Assembly: GCF_933509905.1 (NCBI RefSeq)
Contig: NZ_OW150024.1
Span: forward strand, 2,282,001 to 2,346,000
Reading direction: 5' to 3'
DNA: 64,000 nt
Origin: Trichlorobacter ammonificans
GTDB lineage: Bacteria > Desulfobacterota > Desulfuromonadia > Geobacterales > Pseudopelobacteraceae
The notes under the pieces were generated by a model. It saw nothing but the letters and a program-made list of their open reading frames with translations, searched no databases and had not been told where the DNA came from. Made by a program: the position numbers and the translations under genes. Below, piece by piece: positions 1 to 9,406 of this stretch; position 1 is the stretch's first letter; every line of letters starts with the position of its first letter.

Positions 1-2
1 TC

Positions 3-800
3 TTCCAGAACTACGCCCTTTTCCCCCACCTCACCGTGGTGGAGAACGTCGCCTTCGGCCTGCGGGTACGGGGTGTGGGACGGCCGGAGCGGCTGAAGCA
101 GGCAACGGCGGCCCTGGAGAAGGTCCGGATAGCGCACCTGGCCCAGCGGCGTATTCATCAGATCTCCGGCGGCGAGCAGCAGCGGGCGGCCCTGGCCCGT
201 GCCCTGGCCTTTCAGCCCCGGGTGCTGCTGCTGGACGAACCGTTGTCGGCCCTGGACGCCAAGTTACGGGAGGGGTTGCGGGAGGAGCTGGGACGCCTGC
301 TGCGGGAATGCGACCTCACGACCGTGTACGTGACCCATGACCAGAGCGAGGCGATGGGCATGGGAGACCAGCTGCTCATCATGCGCGACGGCCGGATCGA
401 GCAGTCCGGTTCCCCCCAGGAGGTCTACGCACGGCCCCGGACCCCCTTTGTAGCCTCATTTCTCGGTTCGGCCAACCTGCTCGACGGCCACTGCCTGCCC
501 GACGGCAACGGGGTGACGCTGCGGCTTTCCTTCGGCGAGTTCACCCTGCCGCCGGCACCAGCGGCCGGCCCCTGCCGGGTGGTGGTCCGGCCGGAGGACA
601 TTGCCGTTGCCGATGACGGCCCGGTGCGGGGCGAGGTCCTGACCGCCGTCTTCCTGGGCAGTCAGGTACGGCTGACCGTGGCCCTGGCCGGAACAACACT
701 GACCGTGGACACGTCCAACGACATCGCTCCTACCCCCGGTAGCAGCATTGCGCTGCGGTTTCAGCACAGGAAGTTCCATCTCCTGCAGCCGGAGGTGTGA
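3..800 (+). CDS. ABC transporter ATP-binding protein with C-terminal TOBE region (5' truncated)
   Basis: The open frame is already running at the window edge (first codons read FQNYALFPH, the Q-loop), so the Walker A part lies outside. Visible are the signature ISGGEQQRAALARAL, Walker B VLLLDEPLSALD, the H-loop VTHDQ, and a C-terminal stretch of roughly 90 residues that looks like a TOBE/MOP ligand-sensing domain. This architecture belongs to the MalK/PotA/CysA/FbpC group energising import of sulfate, molybdate, iron or polyamines at the inner membrane. No permease is visible. It ends 16 bp before the convergent glycosyltransferase gene. A sulfate-binding protein without permeases lies at 25000, but a link to this ATPase is only speculation. 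Confidence 0.85.
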   Translation, partial: FQNYALFPHLTVVENVAFGLRVRGVGRPERLKQATAALEKVRIAHLAQRRIHQISGGEQQRAALARALAFQPRVLLLDEPLSALDAKLREGLREELGRLLRECDLTTVYVTHDQSEAMGMGDQLLIMRDGRIEQSGSPQEVYARPRTPFVASFLGSANLLDGHCLPDGNGVTLRLSFGEFTLPPAPAAGPCRVVVRPEDIAVADDGPVRGEVLTAVFLGSQVRLTVALAGTTLTVDTSNDIAPTPGSSIALRFQHRKFHLLQPEV

Positions 801-815
801 GCAGGCTGACGGACG

Positions 816-2132
816 CTAACGGCGTGGTGTCATGCGCCCGAGCAGCCAGGCCGCCACCGGCGCCCCGAAGACGGCTGCCGCCACCCAGGCGCGTTCCTGC
901 CAGTTCCCTTCAATGAAGTAGGATAGCTGCACCTGGTAAGCCAGGAACACGGACCAGCAGAGGGTCAGGCCCGCCGGACCGGCGCTGAACGGCAGCAGGG
1001 CCGCCAGACAGAGGGCGTACCAGGGATGCAGGGTGGGAGTGAGCAGCAGGAAGGCCAGGGCCACACCGTAGCAGGCGGTCAGTGTTGCCCTGAGCCGCTC
1101 CGCCGGTGAACCGGCCGTGCGCAGCCGCCGGAACAGCCGGAACGTGCTGCCGCCGACAACGCCGAGGAACAGGCCGATCAGCACCAGCCGGGCGATGGTG
1201 CCGGAGCCGGTTGCGGCCCGCAGGGTGCGAAAGGCAAAGCCGGAGAACTCCCAGTGGCGGGCATAGCTGTCCAGGCTGCCCAGAATCGCCGCTATTGATG
1301 GGAGAAACGGCACCACCAGCAGCAGCACCCCAGCCAGGCCGCCCGCGACAAAGAGCCACCGCCGTTGCCGCGGCACCGCCGCCAGTACCGGCGGGACCAG
1401 GGCAACGGGAAACAGCTTGACCAGCCCCGCCGCCGCCAGCAGTCCTCCGGCCGCCGGAACCCGCCAGCCCCCTCCCTTTCCCGCACCCGCCGCTGCCAGC
1501 AGTGCAAAGCTGGCCATCACCAGCGCCATCCCTGTGCCGTCCACGTGGCCGGAGGCAGCGATCTCCAGCAGCGGCAGCGGATGCCAGGCATAGAGCGCCG
1601 CCCGCCACAGCGGCAGCTCCAAGCGCTTCAGCATGACAACCAGCAAAGCGCACAGGCCCAGATCCAGCGCCACCAGCAGGCCTTTGAGACCGGTGAGCGT
1701 TCCTCCCAGGGCCGCTCCCCCGGCAAACAGCAACTGCGCGGCAGGCGGATAGATGGTGACATACTGTGGATGGTTGATCTGCGAATGAAGGGCGGTCAGC
1801 TCCGGCGGCGGAGTAACAACAGCGGGAGCTGCGGCGTAGGGATTGATCCCGTTCAGCAGGTTCAAAGCATCCCAGAGGTAGCGGTAGAGATCGTCGGACA
1901 ACTGCGGCGGCGCGAACAGAAACAGCAGGCGCATGGCAAGCGCACCAGTGATAATTACCTGCCATGACAGAGCGATCCTGCCTTTTTCACCCAGATAGAG
2001 CAGGCAGGCCAACAGCATGGTCATGGCTGCCGTGACACCGACCAGCAGCGGCACGGCCAGGCGCAGTTCCGGTTGCAGTGCCAACGACAATGCCAACGTC
2101 ATCATGGCAAAGGGCAGTAGAACATTCAGCAT
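816..2132 (-). CDS. Integral-membrane glycosyltransferase, GT87/DUF2029-like
   Basis: A strongly hydrophobic protein of about 438 residues with around ten predicted membrane helices and an early extracytoplasmic acidic motif (SDDLYRYLWDALNLLNG) typical of polyprenyl-phosphate-sugar-dependent mannosyltransferase-like enzymes of the GT87/DUF2029 class. It probably adds a sugar to a lipid or envelope glycan; donor and acceptor cannot be told. The frame stays open to an ATG at 2207, but that start would place coding sequence inside the AT-rich operator shared by sulfur promoters, so I prefer the ATG at 2132, where a clear hydrophobic N-terminus begins. It is divergent from metY. Confidence 0.65.
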   Translation of the reverse strand: MLNVLLPFAMMTLALSLALQPELRLAVPLLVGVTAAMTMLLACLLYLGEKGRIALSWQVIITGALAMRLLFLFAPPQLSDDLYRYLWDALNLLNGINPYAAAPAVVTPPPELTALHSQINHPQYVTIYPPAAQLLFAGGAALGGTLTGLKGLLVALDLGLCALLVVMLKRLELPLWRAALYAWHPLPLLEIAASGHVDGTGMALVMASFALLAAAGAGKGGGWRVPAAGGLLAAAGLVKLFPVALVPPVLAAVPRQRRWLFVAGGLAGVLLLVVPFLPSIAAILGSLDSYARHWEFSGFAFRTLRAATGSGTIARLVLIGLFLGVVGGSTFRLFRRLRTAGSPAERLRATLTACYGVALAFLLLTPTLHPWYALCLAALLPFSAGPAGLTLCWSVFLAYQVQLSYFIEGNWQERAWVAAAVFGAPVAAWLLGRMTPRR

Positions 2133-2187
2133 GGGACGATGCTCCGGAATGCCGCTCTCGCTGGCGGCGACACAAGACCAACATTTA

Positions 2188-2250
2188 AATATAAAATTTA
2201 TAGACAAACTATTTTTTCATTGACAGGCCATTTTGTCAATGATAGTTTCC
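2188..2250 (+). promoter_or_regulatory. metY promoter with AT-rich operator (copy A)
   Basis: TTGACA at 2220-2225, a 17-bp spacer, and TAGTTT at 2243-2248 form a sigma70-type promoter. Immediately upstream sits ATAG-N5-CTAT (2200-2212), 7 bp before the -35 box. An inverted repeat CATTGACA/TGTCAATG (8 bp arms, 8 bp apart) spans the -35 box and spacer. The whole 63-bp block recurs nearly unchanged at 9231-9293 in front of the secreted sulfurtransferase gene. The position suggests binding of a sulfur-responsive regulator; its identity is unknown. Confidence 0.7.
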
Positions 2251-2266
2251 GTGCCACACAATTTAA

Positions 2267-3667
<1,401 letters not shown>

Positions 3668-3736
3668 GGAGACATAGCGCCGAAAGAGCCTCGGAAAACC
3701 ATACACAGGCTGGATTACAAGCAGATCACGCAAAAC

Positions 3737-3810
3737 GGTTGACCGGAAACACCGGAGGCCGGTCAGAACCTGTTCGGAAAACAGACCGAATATCCTGACC
3801 GGCCTTTTTT
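3737..3810 (+). promoter_or_regulatory. Structured leader RNA with intrinsic terminator, copy B (metQ)
   Basis: Same arrangement as in front of metY: hairpin CCGG-aaac(a)-CCGG, then stem AGGCCGGTCAG (3756-3766) / CTGACCGGCCT (3795-3805) and a T run to 3810. I see no TTGACA promoter of the shared type in the 70 bp upstream, so this copy may act on transcripts that continue from metY, making it an internal attenuator within one operon. Confidence 0.7.
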
Positions 3811-3835
3811 ATTCCAACTCAAGGAGAAATGAACC

Positions 3836-4696
3836 ATGAACAACACAATGAAAACAGTGGTGAAGGTATCTGTTCTGGCTTTGCTGGCATTAAGCATGAC
3901 CGTTCCGGCTCTGGCCACACAGGAAATCAAGGTGGGCGTTGCTCCAGGCCCCTATGGCGATCTGTTCAAAAAGGCGATCAAACCTGGTCTGGAAAAGAAG
4001 GGGTACAAGGTTGAAATCAAGGAATTCAGCGACTATGTACAGCCGAACCTGGCGCTCAGCAATGGCTCAATTGACACTAATCTGTTTCAGCATCTGCCGT
4101 ATCTGGAGAAATTTTCCAAAGACAAGGGTCTGAAAATTTCACCGATTACTTTTTCAAAAGAACCAGCCAAAGCGATTACTGTTCCCACTGCCGGTCTTGG
4201 CCTCTATTCCCGTAAAATCAGATCTGTTGATCAACTGAAAAGAGGGGACGAAATCACCATCGCCAACGATCCGACCAACCTTTCAAGAGCGCTTCGTTTT
4301 CTGCAGAAAAGCGGGCTGATTACCATAAAGAAAGAGATCGATCCCGCCAAAGCTTCGGAAAAAGATATTGCCGATAATCCCAAAGGCCTGAAAATACGTC
4401 CGATTGAAGCTGCCCAGATTCCCCGCACCCTCGACAGTGTCAGCATTGCGGTTATCAACGGCAATTATGCAATTGCCGCCGGCATTCCGCTTGACTCGGC
4501 GCTGCTCAAAGAAGAGCTGGATGAAAACCTTAAACTGGTAGTCGCGGTCCGAACCGACGACCTGAACAAGCCGTTTGCCAAAGATATTCAGTCTGTCCTT
4601 GAATCTGCTGATTTCAGACAAGCGGTCTACAACAAGAATTATCTGTTCAAGGACTTCCAGTTTCCTGCCTGGCTGAAAAACAGAAAGACACCATAG
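3836..4696 (+). CDS. metQ: MetQ-family periplasmic substrate-binding protein
   Basis: A 286-residue NlpA/MetQ-family binding protein: signal peptide (VLALLALSMTVPALA), then EIKVGVAPGPYGDLF and the SNGSIDTNLFQHLPYL motif typical of MetQ. It would deliver D/L-methionine or a related organosulfur compound to MetNI. Unlike most MetQ proteins it shows no lipobox cysteine, so it appears to be a soluble periplasmic protein. It starts after leader copy B with AAGGAG before the ATG and is separated from metN by only 3 bp. The neighbouring dehydratase-like and CoA-ligase genes suggest the natural ligand could be something other than methionine (inference). Confidence 0.88.
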   Translation: MNNTMKTVVKVSVLALLALSMTVPALATQEIKVGVAPGPYGDLFKKAIKPGLEKKGYKVEIKEFSDYVQPNLALSNGSIDTNLFQHLPYLEKFSKDKGLKISPITFSKEPAKAITVPTAGLGLYSRKIRSVDQLKRGDEITIANDPTNLSRALRFLQKSGLITIKKEIDPAKASEKDIADNPKGLKIRPIEAAQIPRTLDSVSIAVINGNYAIAAGIPLDSALLKEELDENLKLVVAVRTDDLNKPFAKDIQSVLESADFRQAVYNKNYLFKDFQFPAWLKNRKTP

Positions 4697-4699
4697 ACC

Positions 4700-5704
4700 A
4701 TGATTCAACTGACTGACATCAGTGTACGCTTCGACGGAGGAGAAAGCCCCGTCGAAGCGGTAAAGAGCGTGTCACTCCATATCGGCAAAGGCGAAATTTT
4801 CGGCATTGTCGGCACCAGTGGCGCCGGTAAAAGCACCCTGGTCCGCACCATCAATCTGCTGGAACGGCCGAATGCCGGGACAGTGAGCATTGATGGTGTC
4901 GATATTACCCGGTTTAAAGGTGAAGAACTGCGAAAACTGCGACTCAGAACCGGCATGATCTTTCAGCAGTTCAATCTGATCAATACCAGAACGGTCTTTG
5001 ACAATGTTGCCTTTGCCTTGAAGGTAGCCGGCCGCTCGAAACAGGAAATCGGGCAACGGGTTCCGGAGCTGCTGGCGCTGGTCGGGCTGGCGGACAAGTC
5101 AAATGCCTATCCGGCGCAACTCTCCGGCGGTCAGAAACAGCGGGTGGGCATTGCACGGGCGCTGGCCAATTCACCGCAGGTAGTGCTGTGTGATGAACCG
5201 ACCTCGGCGCTTGATCTGGAAACCACTGCTTCGATTCTGGAGTTGCTTCAGGAGATCAATAGGAAGTTTGGCATTACCATTGTCATTATCACGCATGAAA
5301 TAGCAGTGGTGAAGGCCATCTGCGACCGGGTGGCGGTCATGGATGCCGGAACAGTTGTGGAAAAAGGGGCTGTTTATGACATTTTCGCCAATCCACAGCA
5401 TGAATTTACCCGGCAATTAGTGGCGAGAACTCTCAATCTTGAGCTGCCTCCCCGTCTTCTTGATTCGCCGCGTGAAACAATAATCAAACTCCACTATCGC
5501 GGAGAACGGGCAGAAGAACCGGTTATTTCGGAAACAATCCGTAATTTTAATGTGCAGGTCAATATTCTGCATGGGCATATTGAATATATCGGAGGAAAAC
5601 CGCTTGGTTCCCTGGTTATTTCCCTGGATGGGGAACCTGATGCGGTCTCTCGTGCCGCGACATTTATTAAAAGCCGGACAGCCGGGTTTGAGGTACTGAA
5701 ATGA
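4700..5704 (+). CDS. metN: Methionine-type ABC transporter ATP-binding protein
   Basis: 334 residues with Walker A GTSGAGKST, Q-loop FQQFNL, signature LSGGQKQRVGIARAL, Walker B VVLCDEPTSALD and H-loop ITHE. The last 75 or so residues form the NIL ligand-sensing domain that gives feedback inhibition by substrate in E. coli MetN. It powers uptake with MetQ and MetI. The ATG overlaps nothing but lies 3 bp after metQ, and the stop overlaps the metI start (ATGA), so translation is coupled. Confidence 0.93.
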   Translation: MIQLTDISVRFDGGESPVEAVKSVSLHIGKGEIFGIVGTSGAGKSTLVRTINLLERPNAGTVSIDGVDITRFKGEELRKLRLRTGMIFQQFNLINTRTVFDNVAFALKVAGRSKQEIGQRVPELLALVGLADKSNAYPAQLSGGQKQRVGIARALANSPQVVLCDEPTSALDLETTASILELLQEINRKFGITIVIITHEIAVVKAICDRVAVMDAGTVVEKGAVYDIFANPQHEFTRQLVARTLNLELPPRLLDSPRETIIKLHYRGERAEEPVISETIRNFNVQVNILHGHIEYIGGKPLGSLVISLDGEPDAVSRAATFIKSRTAGFEVLK

Positions 5705-6363
5705 GCGAGAGTATGCGCGAACTGCTGCAGGATCTTGTCAAGGCTTTCGGAGAAACCTTTCAGATGGTTGGTGTCTCGTTGACACTCTCGATTGTAATAG
5801 GGATACCGCTGGGTCTACTGCTGTTTGTCAGCAGCCGCGGGCTCTTTTTAAGCAATCGCTTTATCAATATGGTTGGCGGGTTGCTGGTGAATATCATCCG
5901 CTCGGTTCCCTTTGTTATTCTGCTGGTGCTGGTATTGCCGATAACCCAGAAACTGGTCGGCTCAACAATAGGACCAGGCGCCGCATCGGTGCCGCTTTCG
6001 ATCGTGTCAGTCGCATTTTATGCCCGCCTGGTACAGGTTGCGCTTTGCGAAGTCAATCGCGGCGTCATCGAGGCGGCCACCGCCACCGGCGCCACGCCAC
6101 TGCAAATCATCACCCATGTGCTGATGCCTGAGGCACTGCCGGGATTATTGCGGGGGCTTACCGTGACTGCGGTCAGCCTGATCGGTTACTCAGCCATGGC
6201 CGGTATTGTAGGAGGTGGAGGCGTTGGCGACCTGGCAATCCGCTTCGGCTATTACCGTTACGAAACCAATGTCATGGTTATTACGGTGGTGATTCTGATT
6301 GTGCTGGTGCAACTGGTTCAAACATTTGGCGATTATATCGCCGCCAAGTCAGACAGAGGATGA
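5701..6363 (+). CDS. metI: Methionine-type ABC transporter permease
   Basis: 220 residues, five predicted membrane helices and the BPD-permease EAA loop (EAATATGATPLQIITHVLMP) that docks onto MetN. Length and the SYSAMAGIVGGGGVGDLAIRFGY-like C-terminal region match MetI. Start and stop both overlap neighbouring genes by ATGA (metN upstream, and an ATGA at its stop), showing tight operon packing with the substrate-processing genes downstream. Confidence 0.93.
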   Translation: MSESMRELLQDLVKAFGETFQMVGVSLTLSIVIGIPLGLLLFVSSRGLFLSNRFINMVGGLLVNIIRSVPFVILLVLVLPITQKLVGSTIGPGAASVPLSIVSVAFYARLVQVALCEVNRGVIEAATATGATPLQIITHVLMPEALPGLLRGLTVTAVSLIGYSAMAGIVGGGGVGDLAIRFGYYRYETNVMVITVVILIVLVQLVQTFGDYIAAKSDRG

Positions 6364-6383
6364 AAATCATCAAAGGAGTGACC

Positions 6384-7808
6384 ATGAAAAATGGAGCCCA
6401 GTATCGCAACAGCCTGAAAAAACTACGTCCGAATCTGTTCAAATGGGGCAAACTGCTCAAGGATGTTACGCGCAACCCGGCCACGAAACTGCATGTAGAT
6501 GCCATTGCCGCCTGCTATGATGCCGCGTTTGATCCGGAGCAGCGCACGCTTTTCACCAACCAGTCGCACCTGAGTGGAAAACCGGCCCACCGCTGGAACA
6601 CCTTGATGCGTACCCCCGAAGACATTCTTGCCAATGCCCGCATGAAACGCGCCCAGTTTCACCGTACCGGCGCCTGCCACGGTGCGACCTGCGCCGGCTG
6701 GACCATGCTGAATGCTCTCTGGGCGGTCACCTGGGAAATAGACCAAGCACGGGGTACAACGTATCACTCCCGGCTGGAACGTTATTTCCGCTTTCTTGAG
6801 GACAACTCCCTGGCAACAGCCGGAGCGCTGACCGATGCCAAAGGGAATCGCAGCCTGGGACCGGCGACACAACCTTTGCTCGACAGTCACCTGCACATCA
6901 AGGAAATCCGTGAAGACGGCGTAGTGGTGCGCGGTGTCAAGGCTCAAATCTGTGGCGTGGCCGCTGCCCATGAAATCGTCTGCGTTCCGGGAGGTAGTCT
7001 CAAGGAGGATGAAAGCTCCTTTGCCATCGCCTTTGCCATACCACGTGATGTTGCGGGACTTACCATTGTGGAAACCCGCAGGCCCAGCGATACCAGGGAT
7101 GAAGAGGAGGGGTGGGATGCGCCCAAGGTTGGCGGAATTTCCCAGGCGTTTCTGCTGTTTGATGATGTTTTTGTGCCCAACGAACGCATCTTCCTCAATG
7201 GTGAACATGAGTTCGCCGCGCTGTTCATCAACATCTTTACCGCTCTGTACCGTGCTCCCATCGGCGCCTGCGTGGCTGGACAGGGAGATGTGATGATCGG
7301 GGCGGCAATAGAACTGGCCCAGGCGGCCGGCCTGTCACAGAAAATATTCCAGGATCGCCTGACCCGCATGGCGATCAACAATGAAACAACCTTTGGCCTG
7401 GGAATTGGCGCCATTTTCAACGGCTCATCCCATCCCTCCGGACTCTGGATACCTGACCCGCTGCTCTCCCATGTGAACAAGATACTGGTCGCCACCCTTC
7501 CCTACGATACCAAACGGATCGCCCAGGAGTTGGGAGGCGGCATTGTGGAAACCGGCTGTTTCCCGTCATACAGGGATCTGCACTCCCCGCTGTACGGCAA
7601 GGAGCTGCTGGATTCACTGGCAGCAGCTTCAGACGGCGAAACACGCGCTCGTCTGGCCCGATTGCAGGAATGGCTGACCATCGGCGGCGGCATACCGGGC
7701 TGCCTCAATGGAGGAGGGGCTCCCGATGGCGCGCGCATCATGGTGCGGGCGCTGGAACCTTGGAAAGAATTTGCCGCTCTGGCCCGCGTCATTGCGGGAG
7801 TGCAGTAA
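6384..7808 (+). CDS. 4-hydroxybutyryl-CoA dehydratase / HpaB-family flavoprotein
   Basis: 474 residues of the acyl-CoA-dehydrogenase-like HpaB/AbfD family, which includes FAD monooxygenases and the Fe-S/FAD 4-hydroxybutyryl-CoA dehydratase. Using the numbering from this start, Cys98, His99 and Cys103 lie in the segment that carries AbfD iron-sulfur ligands Cys99 and Cys103; in the second ligand region the AbfD His292 position is Tyr289 and Cys299 is Cys296. So part of the cluster ligand set is kept and part changed. ATG 6384 is preceded by AAAGGAG; the alternative ATG at 6360 overlaps the metI stop but has a poorly spaced site. It follows a MetQNI importer and precedes a CoA ligase, which suggests that an imported acid is activated as a CoA thioester and then transformed. 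The substrate is unknown. Confidence 0.75.
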   Translation: MKNGAQYRNSLKKLRPNLFKWGKLLKDVTRNPATKLHVDAIAACYDAAFDPEQRTLFTNQSHLSGKPAHRWNTLMRTPEDILANARMKRAQFHRTGACHGATCAGWTMLNALWAVTWEIDQARGTTYHSRLERYFRFLEDNSLATAGALTDAKGNRSLGPATQPLLDSHLHIKEIREDGVVVRGVKAQICGVAAAHEIVCVPGGSLKEDESSFAIAFAIPRDVAGLTIVETRRPSDTRDEEEGWDAPKVGGISQAFLLFDDVFVPNERIFLNGEHEFAALFINIFTALYRAPIGACVAGQGDVMIGAAIELAQAAGLSQKIFQDRLTRMAINNETTFGLGIGAIFNGSSHPSGLWIPDPLLSHVNKILVATLPYDTKRIAQELGGGIVETGCFPSYRDLHSPLYGKELLDSLAAASDGETRARLARLQEWLTIGGGIPGCLNGGGAPDGARIMVRALEPWKEFAALARVIAGVQ

Positions 7809-7820
7809 AAGGGGGCCGGT

Positions 7821-9155
7821 ATGCCGGACACATGTACCAGCACAAACAGAACTGATGTTTTCTGGGACGCCTCTGTCGAGACCTTGCCCAGGGCCGAGTT
7901 GGAAGCCCTGCAGCTCCGGCTTTTGAAGGATCATCTTGATTTTGCCTTCCGTAACTCCGGCTACTACCGGCAGTCCTTTGCAGACAACGGAGTATCACCG
8001 CGCGACCTTGACTCCCTGCACGACCTGGACAAGTTCCCTTTCATCAACAAGCAGACCCTGCGCGAACGTCAGACCGCTCATCCTCTGCTGGGCGACATCA
8101 CTGCCGTAGCGGAACGGGAGGTAGTGTACGTCTCCGCTTCCAGCGGGTCCACCGGAGTTCCCACTCTCTCGCCCTTTACCGGCAAGGATTTTGATGACTG
8201 GCAGGACCTGCAGGCCCGGCTCTTTTATCAGGCCGGCATGCGCGACCATGATCGTTACCTGCATGCGCTGAATTTTTCCCTGTTTGTCGGCGGCCCGGAT
8301 GTAATCGGCGCTCAGCGGCTGGGTGCTCTCTGCATCTGGGCAGGCACGGTTCCGGCAGAACGTCTGCTGTTTTTTGCAAAAGAGCTGCAACCGACTGTCA
8401 CCTGGACCACGCCATCCTACGCCTGGTATCTGGGTGAAACGGCCCTGACTGAAGGCATGGACCCGGCCCGTGACCTGGCTATCCGCAGAATTATCGTCGC
8501 CGGTGAGCCGGGTGGCTCAATCCCGGAGACACGCCGGGCGATTGAGAACCTCTGGAACGCCGAGTTGTACGACTTCTACGGCATATCGGATATCTTCGGC
8601 GCCTGCGCAGGTATGTGCTCGGAACGGGAAGGATTGCATATTGCCGAAGATCATATGCTTGTAGAGGTGCTTGATCCGGTGTCCGGAAAACCATGCGCCC
8701 ATGGTGAAAAAGGAGAGCTGGTATTGACAACCCTGCAGAAGCGGGCGCGGCCAATGATTCGCTTCCGCACCGGCGATATCGTCACCCGCGATGCAGCCCC
8801 CTGCTTCTGCGGCAGAACCCACGCCAGAATATGGATTCACGGCCGCACCGACGACATGTTCATCATCAACGGCGTCAACCTGTTTCCCTCCGATGTGGAG
8901 GTTGCTGTGCGCAGCATTCCTGAAGCTACCGGCGAATACCGGATCATACTTACCAGGGAACAGCACCTGACCCGCTTCCATCTGGAAATAGAGCAACGCA
9001 AAGGCACTGCCACAAGCAATCAGGCACTTGCCGAACAGGTGCGATTGCTGCTCCGCAACCGTCACGGCATAGCGCCTCACACCGTCAAGGTGCTTGATGA
9101 CGGAGCTCTTCCCCGTGCAGTACACAAGGCAAAACGAGTACTGGACAATCGATAA
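7821..9155 (+). CDS. PaaK-like adenylate-forming CoA ligase
   Basis: 444 residues resembling phenylacetate-CoA ligase: P-loop-like SASSGSTGVPTL, YDFYGISDIFGACAGMC region, RFRTGDI, a short Cys pair (CFCGRTHARI, shared by PaaK-type proteins), and a C-terminal swivelling domain with GVNLFPSDVE. Such enzymes adenylate a carboxylic acid and transfer it to CoA. Twelve bp after the dehydratase-like gene, so the two are almost certainly cotranscribed with metQNI. Phenylacetate itself is an unlikely substrate in this sulfur context; an organosulfur acid is an inference. Confidence 0.82.
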   Translation: MPDTCTSTNRTDVFWDASVETLPRAELEALQLRLLKDHLDFAFRNSGYYRQSFADNGVSPRDLDSLHDLDKFPFINKQTLRERQTAHPLLGDITAVAEREVVYVSASSGSTGVPTLSPFTGKDFDDWQDLQARLFYQAGMRDHDRYLHALNFSLFVGGPDVIGAQRLGALCIWAGTVPAERLLFFAKELQPTVTWTTPSYAWYLGETALTEGMDPARDLAIRRIIVAGEPGGSIPETRRAIENLWNAELYDFYGISDIFGACAGMCSEREGLHIAEDHMLVEVLDPVSGKPCAHGEKGELVLTTLQKRARPMIRFRTGDIVTRDAAPCFCGRTHARIWIHGRTDDMFIINGVNLFPSDVEVAVRSIPEATGEYRIILTREQHLTRFHLEIEQRKGTATSNQALAEQVRLLLRNRHGIAPHTVKVLDDGALPRAVHKAKRVLDNR

Positions 9156-9230
9156 ATCACTGCTCAGCTTATCAGAGTTCTTTTGATATTTTTCCTGCGA
9201 ACTGCTTTGGGAGTGCACTTCCAACAATAA

Positions 9231-9293
9231 AATATAAAATTTATAGATATAATATTTTTTCATTGACAGGCCATTTTGTCAATGATAGTTTCC
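9231..9293 (+). promoter_or_regulatory. Sulfurtransferase-operon promoter with AT-rich operator (copy C)
   Basis: TTGACA at 9263-9268, 17-bp spacer, TAGTTT at 9286-9291, with ATAGATATAATAT ending 7 bp upstream of the -35 box. The block is an almost exact repeat of 2188-2250, including the CATTGACA/TGTCAATG inverted repeat, with differences only within the operator. About 75 bp of AT-rich sequence between the ligase stop and this block shows no gene. Confidence 0.7.
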
Positions 9294-9314
9294 ATGCATC
9301 AATAATTGAATACC

Positions 9315-9384
9315 GGCTGACCGGAAACACCGGAGGCCAGGCAGATGGATCGGGAGACATCCCTGTCCATGCCTGGCCTTTTTT
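9315..9384 (+). promoter_or_regulatory. Structured leader RNA with intrinsic terminator, copy C (sulfurtransferase)
   Basis: Hairpin CCGG-aaaca-CCGG followed by AGGCCAGGCA (9334-9343) / TGCCTGGCCT (9370-9379) and a T run to 9384. Relative to copies A and B the terminator stem has changed on both sides, keeping pairing. An inner GGGA/TCCC pair extends the stem. Confidence 0.7.
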
Positions 9385-9406
9385 ATTCTGAAAGGAAACT
9401 TGAACA

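Noticed and set aside
2133-2207. N-terminal extension of the glycosyltransferase from ATG 2207.
   Set aside because: The added residues are not membrane-like and the start would lie inside the metY operator; ATG 2132 is preferred.
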